From NCBI GenBank assembly GCA_900074885.1, contig FJUW01000032.1, positions 62,001 through 126,000 of the forward strand: a stretch of 64,000 nt of DNA, read 5' to 3'. The stretch comes from Rhynchosporium graminicola (Eukaryota > Ascomycota > Leotiomycetes > Helotiales > Ploettnerulaceae). Numbering within the stretch: position 1 is the stretch's first letter; each line of letters starts with the position of its first letter. This document shows, piece by piece, positions 11,064 through 23,032 of this stretch. The notes beneath the pieces are model-generated. The model did not search any database and was not told the DNA's origin. It saw only the letters and a list, made by a program, of their open reading frames with translations. The position numbers and the translations under genes are program-made.

Positions 11064-13283
11064 AAGGTTTTGGGGGGTTTTGAGAGGATGGCGTGCGATG
11101 ACATGGTAGGTAGAAGAGTGTTAGCTCTCTTGCATGCCTTGACAGGTAGCCCAGGGATGTATGTAAAGACACAATGCTCCGCCTGTCGAAAATCATGTAT
11201 GACAAATGCCGTAGGCAAAGTCGTCTTTGACTAAGCTGGAGCTTGTTCAATGACTCGATATGATACAATACGCAACACTGGCGAAATGTCATTATGGCCT
11301 CCTAGTTGTGTTCTAACAATGCTCAAAGTCACGGAAGTATAAGTGGTCTTTCTACAAGAATATCCCGATGTCTTTGACCTATATCGGTATTTAACCTCAT
11401 TGTATATCGTTTCAATACTTGACTTCCTCCGCTCCACATAGTATGCGTAAACCCATTTAAGATGTGGAGTAGTACTGTCTTCATGGCTGGTTAAGTATCA
11501 TCTCATTTGACGCGTATTCATTTCGTGAGATCACCTCTCGTAATTTTGGTGCAATAACATGAAGCTTTTCTTTCAGGTTTTGTTTTGATGAATTAAGCTA
11601 CGTTCAAGTCGTCATCAAGTCGAGGCTGGACGACTCGTCTTCGCCACCGTATACCGCGTGCCTGGCGGCAGTACTCAAGTAATAAATTATCAATTTGAAT
11701 CTGAAGAACTTCTTTGTGCAAAACCTTGTTGTATTTTTGCAACAAGATGTCTCGCAAGACATCTCCTCGCATCGCCCAAGGTAAATCTCCCCGGCCTCAA
11801 GTTGAGCGTACAAGACGTTAGCTCATAACCACCCCATATGATGACCAAAATGCAACGGAATCTCCTTTCCAGATATCTCCTCCTTTTCAAAATCCTTCTC
11901 CGTCAGATGCAGCTTTTGCTTAACCTCTTCCGCAGTCGAGCCAGGCAAACAGCACCTTCGAACACGGCACATCTGAAAATCCTCCCAATTTCGAAATTCC
12001 CTTTCCCGCGACTCAAGCAAAAGATCAGACTCTGAGATTTAATTGATGTTCGAGTCTTGCCCCTTGTTGAGTGATTCCTGATAAGCCTCTTCGCGAAGGA
12101 ACAAATCAGCCACGAATCGCACACCAATGAGTAACGGGACTCAAATAACATCAAGCCTACTTGAGATCGAAAGACCTGATGCTGGATTTTAATCCTCTCC
12201 TTCTTGGTGCTCCAGAAGTACTGCGAATATCCACAGACACTGAGGGTGTGTCCATTTTCTCCATTTGACACAGCCTTGTCGAGGTTTTATTGAATAAATG
12301 TCTGTAAATCGCAGATGTGCGGCTGATTGTTTACGGCACTATTTCTTCGTCTACGTGCGGAGTTGCATTCTTTACTTCAGACTAAGGCCAGAGTTTGAGC
12401 ACAAACAACCGAAGGGATGGATTTGCGTGATGCAATTGAAGTCTTTGAGACTATAAAGACACTCTTTTTTGGAGAGAGCCATCTCCTGAGACCGTCTCTT
12501 GAGTCGGTCTCCACTGCCAAAAAACTGGATTGGCGAATCCGAGATTGTCACCGTGTTAAGGATTTGTTTTGCTATCTTTCCACCGCGTAACAAGGAAACA
12601 TTGTCCTTGCCCGTTTGCACTTCCATAAACCAAGAACATAATCTCGTGCAGCATGTTTTCATTCTCATTTGGAGTATGAGTAAGTATGCCTCAGGTAAAT
12701 TCCTTCATTTTTCTTATCACGAGAATCAACATTTTAATTGTCGAGCTGTGCTGCTAAGGTGGACATATGGATTATGTTATACACATTGAAGTCGCAATCA
12801 AATTGTCATAACATTACCTGACTTATAATTGGACATATTTCAATGATTTGATAAAGTTACTGGGTAGGATTCAAAAATTCCTCAAATTGCTGTGCTGAAT
12901 ACGACTTAGCCGACCTAAACATGAGCTCGCCTTAAGCGAGGATTTGTTGACTTAAAGTACAAGTTGGGAATAATATGAAAGACACGAATTGTCTCATTCT
13001 TCCTGACTCCTGAACAGTCTTCTAGCATTTCATGTGTTAGGTATGTTTCCTTCACTAAACGCATGGTCGTTGAACAATTTTTATACGCTGACATGTTCCT
13101 TTCGGCCAGCCAATCCTGAGAAACAAAGGCGTCAATCCTTGCATCGTGACACCACGAAGGCTTCTCTCAAGGCTGAGCCAAGGAACCTCAGCCCCAATAA
13201 CATTGCACTAATTCTCTATCCCCGCCGGCTTTTCTTCCTCTTCATCGAACTGCTTCATATATTTCCTCTCTTCCATCCTCGAA
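11064..13283. other. Gene-poor stretch, 2.2 kb
   Basis: No confident gene. A minus-strand frame at 11823-12020 looks weakly protein-like but lacks a supported ATG (see rejected). Base composition drifts AT-rich from about 12.6 kb to 13.0 kb. The right end precedes the STAND-like gene. Confidence 0.45.
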
Positions 13284-15551
13284 ATGGCCGAAATCCTCGG
13301 CACAATCGCCAGCGGCTTCGCTGTCATCTCTCTGGCCATTCAAATTGCGGAAACTATTCAAAAGCTCAAGAACTTTCACAGCCTGATGCAGTCCGCTCCA
13401 ACCGATATCCTGTTCGCGATTGAAGAGCTCGAGACGTTGAGCATGGTGCTTGAAGATGTGGATCGCAGCATGCAGGAGCAGGTGTTCTTGGATAAGAGGA
13501 TAAAGTTAATGGTAGTGAAGAGTTGGAGGATGTGTCAGGTCGTGACTGATGGGTTGGTGGAGCTGGTGAATAAACTGGAAGAACACATTGGGAAGGGGAA
13601 GATGAGGGCGAAATTCAAGTTCGCGAAGAGGAAAGGGCAGATAGACGAGTAAGTGCCAACTGAGGTGCGAAGGGAAGCGAAGCTGATAGTTTTGCCTGCA
13701 GGTTCCGAACGAGAATTGAATGTGCGAAAACAACGATGCTGCTTGCCAATCAGATTTACTACCAAGCTACACAGCGCCAGAGGTGGGAAACCCTCGACAG
13801 AGATGTTCTCCATTTGCAAAGAAGCCACGAACGGAACCACAACATTATTGAGAGAGAAGTGACCCAGATACGGGCTTTTGTAATTAGTGCGCCGCAATCG
13901 AGTTTCCCATCCTCAGAAAAATTGCTTGCCGATGTTGGAACAGCTGAGGTCGATGCAGACAACGGAAATGAAACCGACGTGGAGTTACGAATATCCAAGA
14001 GGACGTCCTCATCTGGGTCTAGACAGCACCGACCGAGGTTTAACGAACAGAATGGTAGAATTTTGCTCTCCGGCCTGCTTGCTATTAATTTCGCTAGAGG
14101 AGAGAAATCCACGACCACTTCGATATTATTTGGTTTGCCCCGATGGATATATGCCCGGAGATTAGAACAGTGAGGATGATGAAATCTCAACAAGGCTGGG
14201 ACCAAAGCTTCCGGTCATACAGAATGATCTCTTATGAGTCCGAGGTCTTTAATTGTTGTATGGAAGGTGATGTAGTTGGTTTGCGGCGTTTGTTCAGTGA
14301 TGGCCAAGCAACACCATTCGAGTTGGATCCGGACGGAAGGACTCCCCTTCATGTAAGTAATACAAAAAAGGCAGCACCCCAATGTACTAATTAGCACTTC
14401 AGTACGCCGCTTTGTATGCCCAGCCTGCTATCTGCAACTTACTTCTTGAGCATGGTGCCGACGTAAATCGCCAGACATTTTGGGTTGGACGCTTCTGTCA
14501 AACTATTCTCGAAAGGAAAATAAGCATCAGGGTGTACTCTTTCTCCGCTGATATACCATCGGAGGAAATATTTCGGCGATGGGCTGCTCACTCGTAAGTT
14601 ACCTACATATAATTTCTACTTCCCACCAATACCGACGACCAAAGGACTCCATTGCATTTCCTTCTCAGTACTGGACGACTCCTAACAGTCAATATGAGAC
14701 CAGTTTTCAGGAATCTGAAGTGCCCGCCAGTCTCTACCACTTCGATGTATGAAGATTATCGTTTGTCATTGGAGGCTTTGATGAGATCCGGCGCAGATGC
14801 GATGCTCAAAGATCAGTACTCTCGGACGGCGTACAGCATTTACACGGGCCCAGCATCGCTTCTTCACTGGCTTATCAAAGATGATGAATGGAATTTCAAA
14901 ACTATCTCGCCTCAAGATCTCCAATTTATGATTCTATTCCAGGTTATGCACGGGCTCAAATTCGAAGAAAATTTGATCGAACCACTTCTTCAAATCGGCA
15001 CAGAAGATATATTGAAGGTCATCACACAACCACTAAAGTATGAGTTTACAGTTCTTTACTTGCTCGTTTCATTATGGGTCTGTTGCTCGTGGCAAGGCAG
15101 CGACTCAACGCACCCAGCCATGGAGAGGTTGCTTCTGAATCTCATTCGCGCTGGCGTAGATGTACACTCACTTTCCAGCGGCGGATATACCCCTTTACTG
15201 GTTATGCTAGGCGAGATGGGGCGAAGGACAGGTAAATTTTTGATACGAAAGTGGCTAGAGCTTCTTAGCCGGGGAGGCGTGGATCTTGTGGAATACAGCC
15301 GAATCGAAAACGAGCTCCACGACAATAATGGCACAGATTGGGAGCTCAAACTTTGGTGTGATTTAGATTATTACGTCCCGTTACTTCAGCTCCGGATCGG
15401 AGAAACCCCAGATGACTTCTACATCGAGTTTGAACACCCCTATGTAGCGAAGGGCTGGGCTGTGGATTTCTGGCTAGGAGTTGATGACGCTATCGAGGAA
15501 GAAAGGACGAGATCTATGCCCGGGAGGTGGCATGAGGATGAGACTGAGTGA
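13284..15551 (+). pseudogene. STAND-like N-terminal domain plus ankyrin protein, frameshifted
   Basis: Exon 1 (13284-13648) encodes MAEILGTIASGFAVISLAIQ and a helical region, like the N-terminal domain of fungal STAND/NLR-type receptors. A 53-bp intron joins 13702 onward (phase 2), with the conserved strand LLSGLLAINFARGEKSTTTS and FGLPRWIYAR. Near 14150-14160 the homologous reading moves to another frame (KSQQGWDQSFRSYRMISYES, then VFNCCMEGDVVGLRRLFSDG), equivalent to one missing base. No room exists for an intron there. Downstream introns 14353-14402 and 14594-14644 are clean and join ankyrin-type sequence (DGRTPLHYAALYAQPAICNL; LLEHGADVN; TPLHFLLSTG; LMRSGADAM) to TGA at 15551. Either a recent pseudogene or a one-base assembly error. 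Such proteins are thought to act in non-self recognition; no NACHT/NB-ARC domain is present here. Confidence 0.7.
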
Positions 15552-16507
15552 ATGAGGAGAGTTGAACGAAAAGGTGCTTAAACGACTGAGCTGGATGTGC
15601 ACACGGCATTTATTCTATCTCCATGCACGAGAGCTTGGGGCGCTATATTAGTGCTTCGCAATTGCTAATGATTTGTAGACATCAAAGTTCTTCATCTAAT
15701 CCGTAATGGTACATGTCGATCCCAGCATTGTCTGTTCAAGCGCAAGGTTTGACAACTTCACCTTGCGGGAAGTCATAACCTGCCCAGCTAGGTAAAGTCA
15801 TGGAATATTATATGGCTTTCGATGACAGCTTTGCGCAGATATCTTGTATAGGAGAATTGAAATCAAGGGATTATGAAAGGACTCGAGTAAGATGATGCTG
15901 GTAAGCAACTGAATGAGGTTTGTTGACAAAGCCCATGTCATTATCCTTGATGCCGAGTTTGATTAACCTGCCAGCTTATCTACCATTAATACACAACCGC
16001 GGCTAATTAGGATAGTAAGGACCCTATATCGCAGTAAGAAAATCGTTGATCAGAGTCATGAAAAGATTTTGATGCTTCGCCTGCTTGACATAGTAAAGTT
16101 ACGCAGGTGTGTGATACGTTGATGACAAGAACTCTAAAGACGCGAGACTGCTTGAAAACATCATCCAGACCAGCCATTCTTTAAGCCACGATAGCTAGAA
16201 TCGAAGAAGGTCCTGCGCAAACAAAGCGGATACGGACGTAGTCGTGACGTATGCTGGGAATGAGTTTCAAGTTTAGACTCTGCGTACGTGATAATGTGCT
16301 CCAGAAATTACAATTTTCGAATGTGGAACCTATGAAAACTGGACAGAAGCCGTGAAATCGGAAATAGGGGCGCGAGAGTGTGCTTTGCACAAACGAGATT
16401 GGTCTAGACGAGAACAACATATAAGAAATAGGGCTTGACGCATGGTATTCAAGACAATACATGCCGAGAGAGCGGGTACAAGTATACAGAATTAGCGATG
16501 GCAGCAA
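15552..16507. other. Intergenic, 956 bp
   Basis: AT-rich; frames are short and lack domains. It should hold the 3' ends of the ankyrin gene and, on the right, of SLX4 (convergent). Nothing else seen. Confidence 0.5.
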
Positions 16508-19114
16508 TCAATACCGACTTCTCGTGCCTCCCCTGAGATTTTCCCTCCATAAACAGCATATGCTTTTACTCTCACACCATTTCTTGACCTCTTTAGGATC
16601 AACCTCCCCATCCCATCCAGCCTTCTCCAACGCACCAGTATTTAGCCAAACAGTCAAGTCTTCCAAAATGATAGGATCATACAGGAGTATTTTTTCATGC
16701 CAACTAGGATTTATTGAGTCTTTCGCTGGAGATGCTGTAGTCACTGCAGAGCTGATATGCTTGAACAAGTGTCTTTGAGAAGAAGTCGGGGACAGTTCGA
16801 CGCTGGCATCGCTTAGTGAGCTTGAGAACTTGAGTGTGAGGGCTTTGGTCTTCTTAGGAGAAATCTTCCGCCGAGGTGGTGATGGTGTGAGTCGAGGCTC
16901 CGAGTCGAATATATCTTCAGCATAGTCCTTCGGCTTCTTTGGTGACTTTCTTAGCGTTCGCATCTGTGAGAGTGGTGTATCGCTGTCCATTTCCAAGTAC
17001 TCGACACTAGTTAACCCCTTCTTTCGCGGTGTTGTCTTGTTAGGTTTTTCTGGCGACGCTGTGCTGTCTTTCCTTGGCCTGCCACGAGGACGTTTTGGCG
17101 ATACGGCCGGTTGGCTTTTTGTCGGCACAGCAGATTTGGAGCTCACAGCAAGCGGAATGGGGGATTTGTTTGTGCTCTGGGCAGCCAAAGCGATCTTGTT
17201 CTTGCCTTCCCAACACTTCTTTAGTAAAGTTATCATCGAGTTCCGACTCTTGATAGGCTTAAATTTGTAAGATGCGATCTCCTTAGTTAATTGCGCAGTT
17301 GTGTATGATGAGAAATCTGGTTTTACCAGTTCTTTGGGCTTTCTTGGTTTTCTGGTAGGCTTAATTGCTGGCTGGCTACTTTCAGGAGGCTGAGTAGAAG
17401 CGGGCAAAGTAAGCTCTAGGGATTCAGCTTCTAATGCTATTCTCTTGGTGGGACTTGGTGGTGATTTGTCGATCAGATCTTCGCTAACGCTCATCTGCGA
17501 TTGCGCCTCAACAGGCTGTGATTTCTGGGTCAGTGATTGACTGAGCTCCTCAACATCATGCCAGAAGCTTTCATCATCCCCGTCGAGCATGGACGATTGG
17601 GGGTCTAGGATCCCCTGCACTGCGGCAGTCTTAGCAGGCACAGGAGTATCTACTAACTCGATCATGTCAATGTCCTCAATAATAGCCTCGCCGCCGTGGG
17701 AAGCAGCAGACCAAAGATTGCGCTTTGTTGACACAGACGACTTGCCTTGGTCGGATATGGTCTGGGAAACCGACTCAATCAAGACATCGGCGAATGGATC
17801 ATCCTCGGCTTCATTCGACGCTTGCATTGCTTCGTGCAAGTCGCGAAGTAAAGTCGGTGAATCCTCCCTTGCAAGCTGACTTGATGTACCAAACACAAAG
17901 TCTTGCCTTCCGACTTGCTTCATTGCGGACTCTGGTGAGAGCAGTATTGGAGCCTGCAGAGTGCCCTTCTTTCCTTTCGCAGCTCCTTTAGTAGGAATTT
18001 TGGACCGTGATTTTGATGGGATCTTGAATCCATCAGTAGTGGTCCGTTCCGCAGTCTGCAGAGAGAAATATTGCAACAACGGCGCAGGATCTGCTGGGGG
18101 TTCCTCCTCCTCCAGCTCAGCATAAGCAGAAGTTGCGAGATCTGTAAGAGTTCTTGCTTTCTTCTTAGCTGCTTTCTCAGGAGACGTAGCGGCAGCAGCA
18201 GCCACGCTTGTTTTGACCAATTCGATAAGCTTCCTCTTCGGAATACCTACCGCAGCGACTGTGGGTTTGGTAGTTTGACCTTCAGCTTTGGTGAAGCCGA
18301 AATTGCCAAGTAAATCGGTAAATCCATTGAGCTTTTCTCCTGACAATAGTGATTCGACTGAAACGCTGCCACCGAGGAGCCCGACACTGGCCGGTGTTGT
18401 TATTGAATCTTGACGAGATGGTGGTGGGGTCCAAGCCTTCCTTCTACTAATTGCCTCTACCAGTCCGTGGTCCAAATTATCTTCGAAGAGAGTGGACCCG
18501 AGCGCTTTTGCATCAGATGCAGTCGAGGCCTTGGTGACTCTGCCTTTGGGAAGCTTGGTCTGAGAACCGGGGTCTTTCTTGGCTTTGGTCTTTCGCGGTG
18601 GCTTTTCTACTAAGTTTCTGTTTGGCAGTGTGTCCTGAGCAAGTTTCTTCGCCCGAGATTTGCGCTGAACAGGAACCTTCGTGACAGCAATCCCATCTTC
18701 GCCAACAATGTCGGCTTTCTTTGCTCTCGTTTTCCGGGGCTTCTTCACCAAGGTCTCTCCATCAAATGTGACATCCTTTTTCGTGGCAACTTTCTTGGGC
18801 TTTGCAACCTTTCCTACGTTGTCGACTTTCTTCGTAGAGACTCGGCATGCCTTAGGCTTCACAGTTGTCGTAGAATTCTCAGCCGCGTTTACATCAATAT
18901 CTCTCGACGGTTCCTTTTGTAGCAGAGTTGCTGCACTTGTCAATGCTACCATCTCAATTTGGGGAACTGGACTCGCGCGACTGCCTCTTCGGAGAGCCTG
19001 CGGCTTCTTCTTAAGTATATCATTGACTGAGGGCAGTGGGGGAGATGAGGGCATATCAAATATCGACAAATGTCGAGATGGTGGAGAGCTCGAGATGATG
19101 TAGACGTTAGCCAT
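16508..19114 (-). CDS. SLX4: SLX4, scaffold subunit of the SLX1-SLX4 structure-specific endonuclease
   Basis: Single exon of 868 codons starting at the ATG at 19114 (MANVYIISSSPPSRHLSIFD); a longer start upstream would not be an ATG. SLX4 activates the nuclease SLX1, which cleaves branched DNA (Holliday junctions, flaps, replication forks) in the nucleus. The long N-terminal part is basic and disordered, with many KPRKTRAKK-type stretches and AT-hook-like PKRPRGRPRK. Fungal SLX4 landmarks are present: PLLQYFSLQTAERTTTDGFK, FVFGTSSQLARE, a SAP-like segment (YTTAQLTKEIASYKFKPIKS) and the C-terminal SLX1-binding domain (LYDPIILEDLTVWLN ... VKKWCESKSICCLWRENLRG). It is divergent from RPS21 across 379 bp. 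Identification is confident from the C-terminal block. Confidence 0.92.
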   Translation of the reverse strand: MANVYIISSSPPSRHLSIFDMPSSPPLPSVNDILKKKPQALRRGSRASPVPQIEMVALTSAATLLQKEPSRDIDVNAAENSTTTVKPKACRVSTKKVDNVGKVAKPKKVATKKDVTFDGETLVKKPRKTRAKKADIVGEDGIAVTKVPVQRKSRAKKLAQDTLPNRNLVEKPPRKTKAKKDPGSQTKLPKGRVTKASTASDAKALGSTLFEDNLDHGLVEAISRRKAWTPPPSRQDSITTPASVGLLGGSVSVESLLSGEKLNGFTDLLGNFGFTKAEGQTTKPTVAAVGIPKRKLIELVKTSVAAAAATSPEKAAKKKARTLTDLATSAYAELEEEEPPADPAPLLQYFSLQTAERTTTDGFKIPSKSRSKIPTKGAAKGKKGTLQAPILLSPESAMKQVGRQDFVFGTSSQLAREDSPTLLRDLHEAMQASNEAEDDPFADVLIESVSQTISDQGKSSVSTKRNLWSAASHGGEAIIEDIDMIELVDTPVPAKTAAVQGILDPQSSMLDGDDESFWHDVEELSQSLTQKSQPVEAQSQMSVSEDLIDKSPPSPTKRIALEAESLELTLPASTQPPESSQPAIKPTRKPRKPKELVKPDFSSYTTAQLTKEIASYKFKPIKSRNSMITLLKKCWEGKNKIALAAQSTNKSPIPLAVSSKSAVPTKSQPAVSPKRPRGRPRKDSTASPEKPNKTTPRKKGLTSVEYLEMDSDTPLSQMRTLRKSPKKPKDYAEDIFDSEPRLTPSPPRRKISPKKTKALTLKFSSSLSDASVELSPTSSQRHLFKHISSAVTTASPAKDSINPSWHEKILLYDPIILEDLTVWLNTGALEKAGWDGEVDPKEVKKWCESKSICCLWRENLRGGTRSRY

Positions 19115-19493
19115 TTCGGTGGCGACTCGATTGACTTTGCGCCTGGCGCAGTTGGAAAGCGACGGAAGGAACGACAGGATCAAGATTAAGGGCGTTCATA
19201 TCCTCAGTCACGAGACTTTCGAGAGAACGGAAGGTTCAAATTAAAACACGGTGGTGATGTTTTCGCGGCTTTGCATTGTTATGCTGTTGTTGTTGCTCCT
19301 AAGCCAGTTGCGATCGACTAGCGCGAATCTTGTCTTATCTGATCACCCTATCTACCCGCTATCAGGTGATCGCTTAATAGGGCGATATCCACCACACTGT
19401 AGTTTAGAGATTTGCTCATTCCATGATTTCGGCGCCAGCGACCCTACAACACCACCCCATTTTAATCCACCCTCACGTCAAACTACCGCAAAC
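19115..19493. promoter_or_regulatory. Bidirectional promoter region, SLX4 / RPS21
   Basis: 379 bp lie between the divergent ATGs of SLX4 and RPS21 and must hold both promoters and 5' UTRs. It includes an AT-rich stretch and the palindrome-like element tcaggtgatcgc near 19363. No known factor site is claimed. Confidence 0.6.
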
Positions 19494-19876
19494 ATGGAGA
19501 ACGATAAGGGAGAGCTCGTCGACTTGTAAGTCTGCGCCAAAATCGCAATGCCGCATTGCTAGTGGTTCGATTCGTCCACGCAGGCTTGCGGCAGCCTTCG
19601 AGAGGAGATCGACTAGGGAAATTTGTGCTGATTATGCTTAGGTACGTTCCACGCAAGTGTTCGGCAACAAACCGCATCATCAAGGCGAAGGATCATGCAT
19701 CAGTCCAGATTTCAGTCGGAAAGGTTGACGAGAACGGCCGATTCACTGGCGAGAGCCAAGTCTATGCTCTGTGCGGCTTCGTACGAGCAATGGGCGAGAG
19801 CGACGATTCGTTGAACCGATTGGCACAGCGTGATGGACTTCTCAAGAATGTCTGGAGTGGAAGTTCGCAAAGATAA
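19494..19876 (+). CDS. RPS21: 40S ribosomal protein S21 (eS21)
   Basis: A structural protein of the small ribosomal subunit, needed for late 20S pre-rRNA processing in yeast. Exon 1 (19494-19525) encodes [12 protein letters not shown] 116-bp intron (19526-19641, GTAAGT ... TTAG) leads to exon 2 (19642-19876), [20 protein letters not shown] and on to [13 protein letters not shown]. The 88-aa product has the usual eS21 length and nearly the universal fungal sequence. The early intron after the first dozen codons is typical of ribosomal protein genes. I looked for a snoRNA in the intron and saw no C/D-box pair. Confidence 0.97.
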
Positions 19877-21648
19877 ATGCAACAATGAGGCGTTTTGGTA
19901 CGCTCGACAACCAAGCGGATACATGGAAGAAGGATGCTAACGAGCATGCAGATCTGCGGTTTTCGGGCTGGGATACACTGGGATTGGGACTGACTTGCAT
20001 CTGGGGGAAAGAATGGGCTGAAGGCAATTGCTGAGATAGTTCACCTTTCTGGTGTGATCACAATCGACAAGATTCCACAACACGACTGATTTCACTGTGA
20101 TAAAGAGTTTGCAAACAAGTTGAAGAACGGCTCTTCGAAACTCCTCCTACGCACCCCAGAGTGATCCTTTTGTTCGAGGAGTCGAACTGCTATTCCGATA
20201 GTAGCGAGCCGGAGACAAACAAACTTGCCTTCTGATGAGCTGTGACGTTAGAGCATCTCGTTAAAGCACAGATACGGGCCGGACATACGCTGAGCGCCGA
20301 ATACTAAATCAATTTATCTCCGGTTCATTGGGGCTATATCTGCATGGCTCAAGTGAGCTCGAAATATTGATCCAGGTCCAGAACCTCTTACAATGAAAGA
20401 TGTCGTGCCCTTCTTTGTTTGGATACATAAGGTAGCGTTTGTATGGCCTTCAGTTCCGCGAATTCAACCAGGAGATGCATGCCCAACCTTCTAGCTGAAA
20501 TTCCGCATGCACCCTTCTCTAGGAACCTCTTTCAATTATTTCGTTGCGGCGATCGCGAAGGTCGCAAGCGTAGCGTCAGGAGCATGCTATTTGAAGTGTG
20601 GAATAAAGGGCGAAGTTGGCTTCGATATAACTTATGTCAACTCATGTCAATCTAAATTTCATTCGGACCCTAGACTCCTTTAAGCTTGCTTTCCCTTGCA
20701 AAAACATTTCGCAGTACCTCAGACGGCCATCTGTTAGCTCAGCATTAATCTCATGTGTCCCAGTTCCTTCCGGAGCCGAACTGAAGCATCTTGAAGTTGT
20801 CTGTCTTTAGCTTCTCTGTCCCGAATCTCATGCCAATTCTGGATCTACTGAGTTCAAGCAATCAGATCGCCGGACGTAGGAGGGCAGGACACTGAGGTGT
20901 ACAGTAAGGCTTTTCAAATGCAGGTCACATAGTGTGTGGTCTGTTCGGATTCAGGTGAGGACGTTCAGGCTTTCTTTGGAGCCCTAACTTTGTTCAGATG
21001 CATCAGATTTTACACATAATATCAGACCACGGAGTTCATCCATGCCAAGGCAAGTAGACTGTAGCTGAAGTCCAATAGCATTATCCGCTAGTTTCTCTGA
21101 TTCGGATCTCACCAAGGGTCCATCGCGCGCGAGAAGGGCGAGGAGGCTTTGGTGGAACGGTCCGTCCAGAACGAAATCAATTAAAAGCTAATCTCCCTAC
21201 CTACTACTGTGCGGGTCAATATACATATATGTATCACGAAGACTCCGCCTCCAGGTCACGAGAGTCCAAATAATGGACAGAAGGATCCCCTGAGGCATGA
21301 CGATCTAGGTCTGTTGAGGTGAGTAGAACGTGGCTTCCTTTTTAATTCACGGCTTGGAGCCCCCTGGCTAGAGCAAATTTGCTATTTCAAGCCAACATTC
21401 GGATTCACTGTTATACCTGCCTGATTTACACACTTGGTAACCAACATCAGGCAACCTTCGGGTGCCAGTGATATTCACTCCAGAGTCGCGGTTTTTTCCT
21501 CCGCCGCCTGGGAGCGCTTTAAGTAAAGTCGTTCAACTTTAATTCTACCTCCGCGTAACTTCAGCATCGACATCTCCCAGCTGCCAATTCGTCTCTGCTC
21601 GAGGCAACTTGCAATCACCTATCGTTGTTCTACTTTGTCATTCTATTC
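19877..21648. other. Gene-poor stretch, 1.8 kb
   Basis: No domain-bearing frame; the longest is 70 codons at 20443. One CTACCTACTAC element near 21199. The right end is the promoter of the DUF7918-like gene. Confidence 0.5.
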
Positions 21649-21780
21649 GTAAGTGCACTCCTGGGCTCCATTAAATTTTGCTCAGCCTTTCATCTTTATT
21701 CCGTTTCCGTTGGTCCTCTTACACTTCCATATCTGTTGTCATGATTTAGAGCTGACTGCAAAACTTCTCCTCTTCTGCAG
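21649..21780 (+). other. Intron in the 5' UTR of the DUF7918-like gene
   Basis: GTAAGT donor at 21649, GCTGAC branch element at about 21751, pyrimidine tract and CTGCAG acceptor at 21780; 132 bp, ending 29 bp before the start codon. Inferred from splice signals only. Confidence 0.65.
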
Positions 21781-21809
21781 CTTCGAGGAGTTCTTGACAA
21801 CCAGCAAAA

Positions 21810-23032
21810 ATGGCAGTCCTCGACAGTCTACAGGGTATCGAAGTCATGGTAGTGGTAGACGGGAAGGCTCTCACAGAATACAGCACCGAAAACGACCTTG
21901 TCAAACACACGAATCCTGCCGCTGCTGCTCATCGACAAGCTCGTACTGTCACCAAATACATTGAATCAACCACCGATAAGGCTTTCTTGGTCAGACTCAG
22001 CGTCAAAGCACCGTTCATGCTCGATTGTCCACATCTTTGCTTCGCCGTCACTGCTGATGGCCAGTCAATTTACCGTCCGTTGATGAGCAAAGAGGGATAT
22101 GCTCGAGGCGAGTGGTTATGTGAAGTTGAAGGCGTTATTGGAAAGCTAGAATCGCGGGGTCAACTCGCAGCCATGAAGTTTTCTGAGATAAAGACTAGTC
22201 CGTAAACTTCGGTGTGGAAAGATGACACAAGCTAATAGTCCTACAGCGGACGAGGTCACAGATAGCGCAGCTCTTAAAATTCATAAATTGGAGACGGATC
22301 GAGTAGGAGAGATCTCGATCAGCGTTGGTCGCGAAACTAATGGAAAAACGGCTGCATTCAAGGGCTGCGCTTTTAGTGAACTTGATTCCGATAAAAAGTA
22401 CCACGAGAAGGTTCTAGCCAAAGATGGCAAGTCCCACGGTGTTATGTAGGTGAAGTAGTTGAATTGCATGGTCATGGGAAACAATGCTGATCTTTCATCG
22501 TAGTCTGGGAGACAGGAAGTCTTGGATTCTTCCAAGAATATTGCATACGACCCCCATCGATGGTATAGATTTTCCCCTTGGAGTTTTTCGTTTCAAGTAT
22601 CGTTCCGCGGGTATGGCAATATCGTTTTCTTTGTCAACTACACCCATTAATTGCAATTACAGCTGCTCTTCGAACCCTCCACGTCTTACCTCAGCCCGAT
22701 GATGCTGGTCCAGCCGACGAAGAGGCTGCTGTAGCCGGCGAGGATGATGAGCTCCGAGATCTGGATCCCGAGCTCAGAGAACGCATGAAGAGACTCTTAG
22801 CTCGTGCAAAGGTACACTTCTTTTCAAAATTGTTAGAGCGCGGTCACTCATCGGATCACAGGGAAGCATCAAATCGGAACCAAAGATCAAGCGCGACCAC
22901 TCGGACAGCGAAGAAGATGTCAAGCCTTCCAAGAAAGTCAAGCCCTCCAAGAAGAAGAAGCAGATCGGCAAGACTACCATCGATTTGACTGAGGACAGCG
23001 ATGAGGAGGTTCCAGTCATCCCACTCGATTAA
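21810..23032 (+). CDS. DUF7918-type nuclear protein with acidic, NLS-rich C-terminus
   Basis: Five exons: 21810-22197, 22247-22445, 22504-22610, 22663-22811 and 22862-23032, all phase-consistent, 337 aa. Intron 1 has a weak donor (GTCCGT); a nearby GTAAAC would give a 37-bp intron, which is unlikely. The N-terminal MAVLDSLQGIEVMVVVDGKA, the middle VRLSVKAPFMLDCPHLCFAV and IDFPLGVFRFKYRSAALRTL match, from memory, a family of unknown function common in fungi (DUF7918). The tail is an Asp/Glu-rich coil (RERMKRLLARAK), then basic clusters (KPSKKVKPSKKKKQ) resembling a nuclear localisation signal, then TIDLTEDSDEE (320-330), a SUMO-interacting motif with acidic flank. It is convergent with the RBR gene. 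Molecular function unknown. Confidence 0.85.

Noticed and set aside
11823..12271. Possible two-exon minus-strand gene (FRNWEDFQMCRVRRCCLPGS)
   Set aside because: The first exon has no in-frame ATG, the acceptor choice is weak, and no family is recognised.
19526..19641. RPS21 intron as a host for a snoRNA
   Set aside because: No C box/D box pair and no obvious H/ACA layout.
22202..22238. Alternative first intron of the DUF7918-like gene with a better donor
   Set aside because: 37 bp is shorter than any other intron here; the 49-bp choice has proper branch and acceptor spacing.
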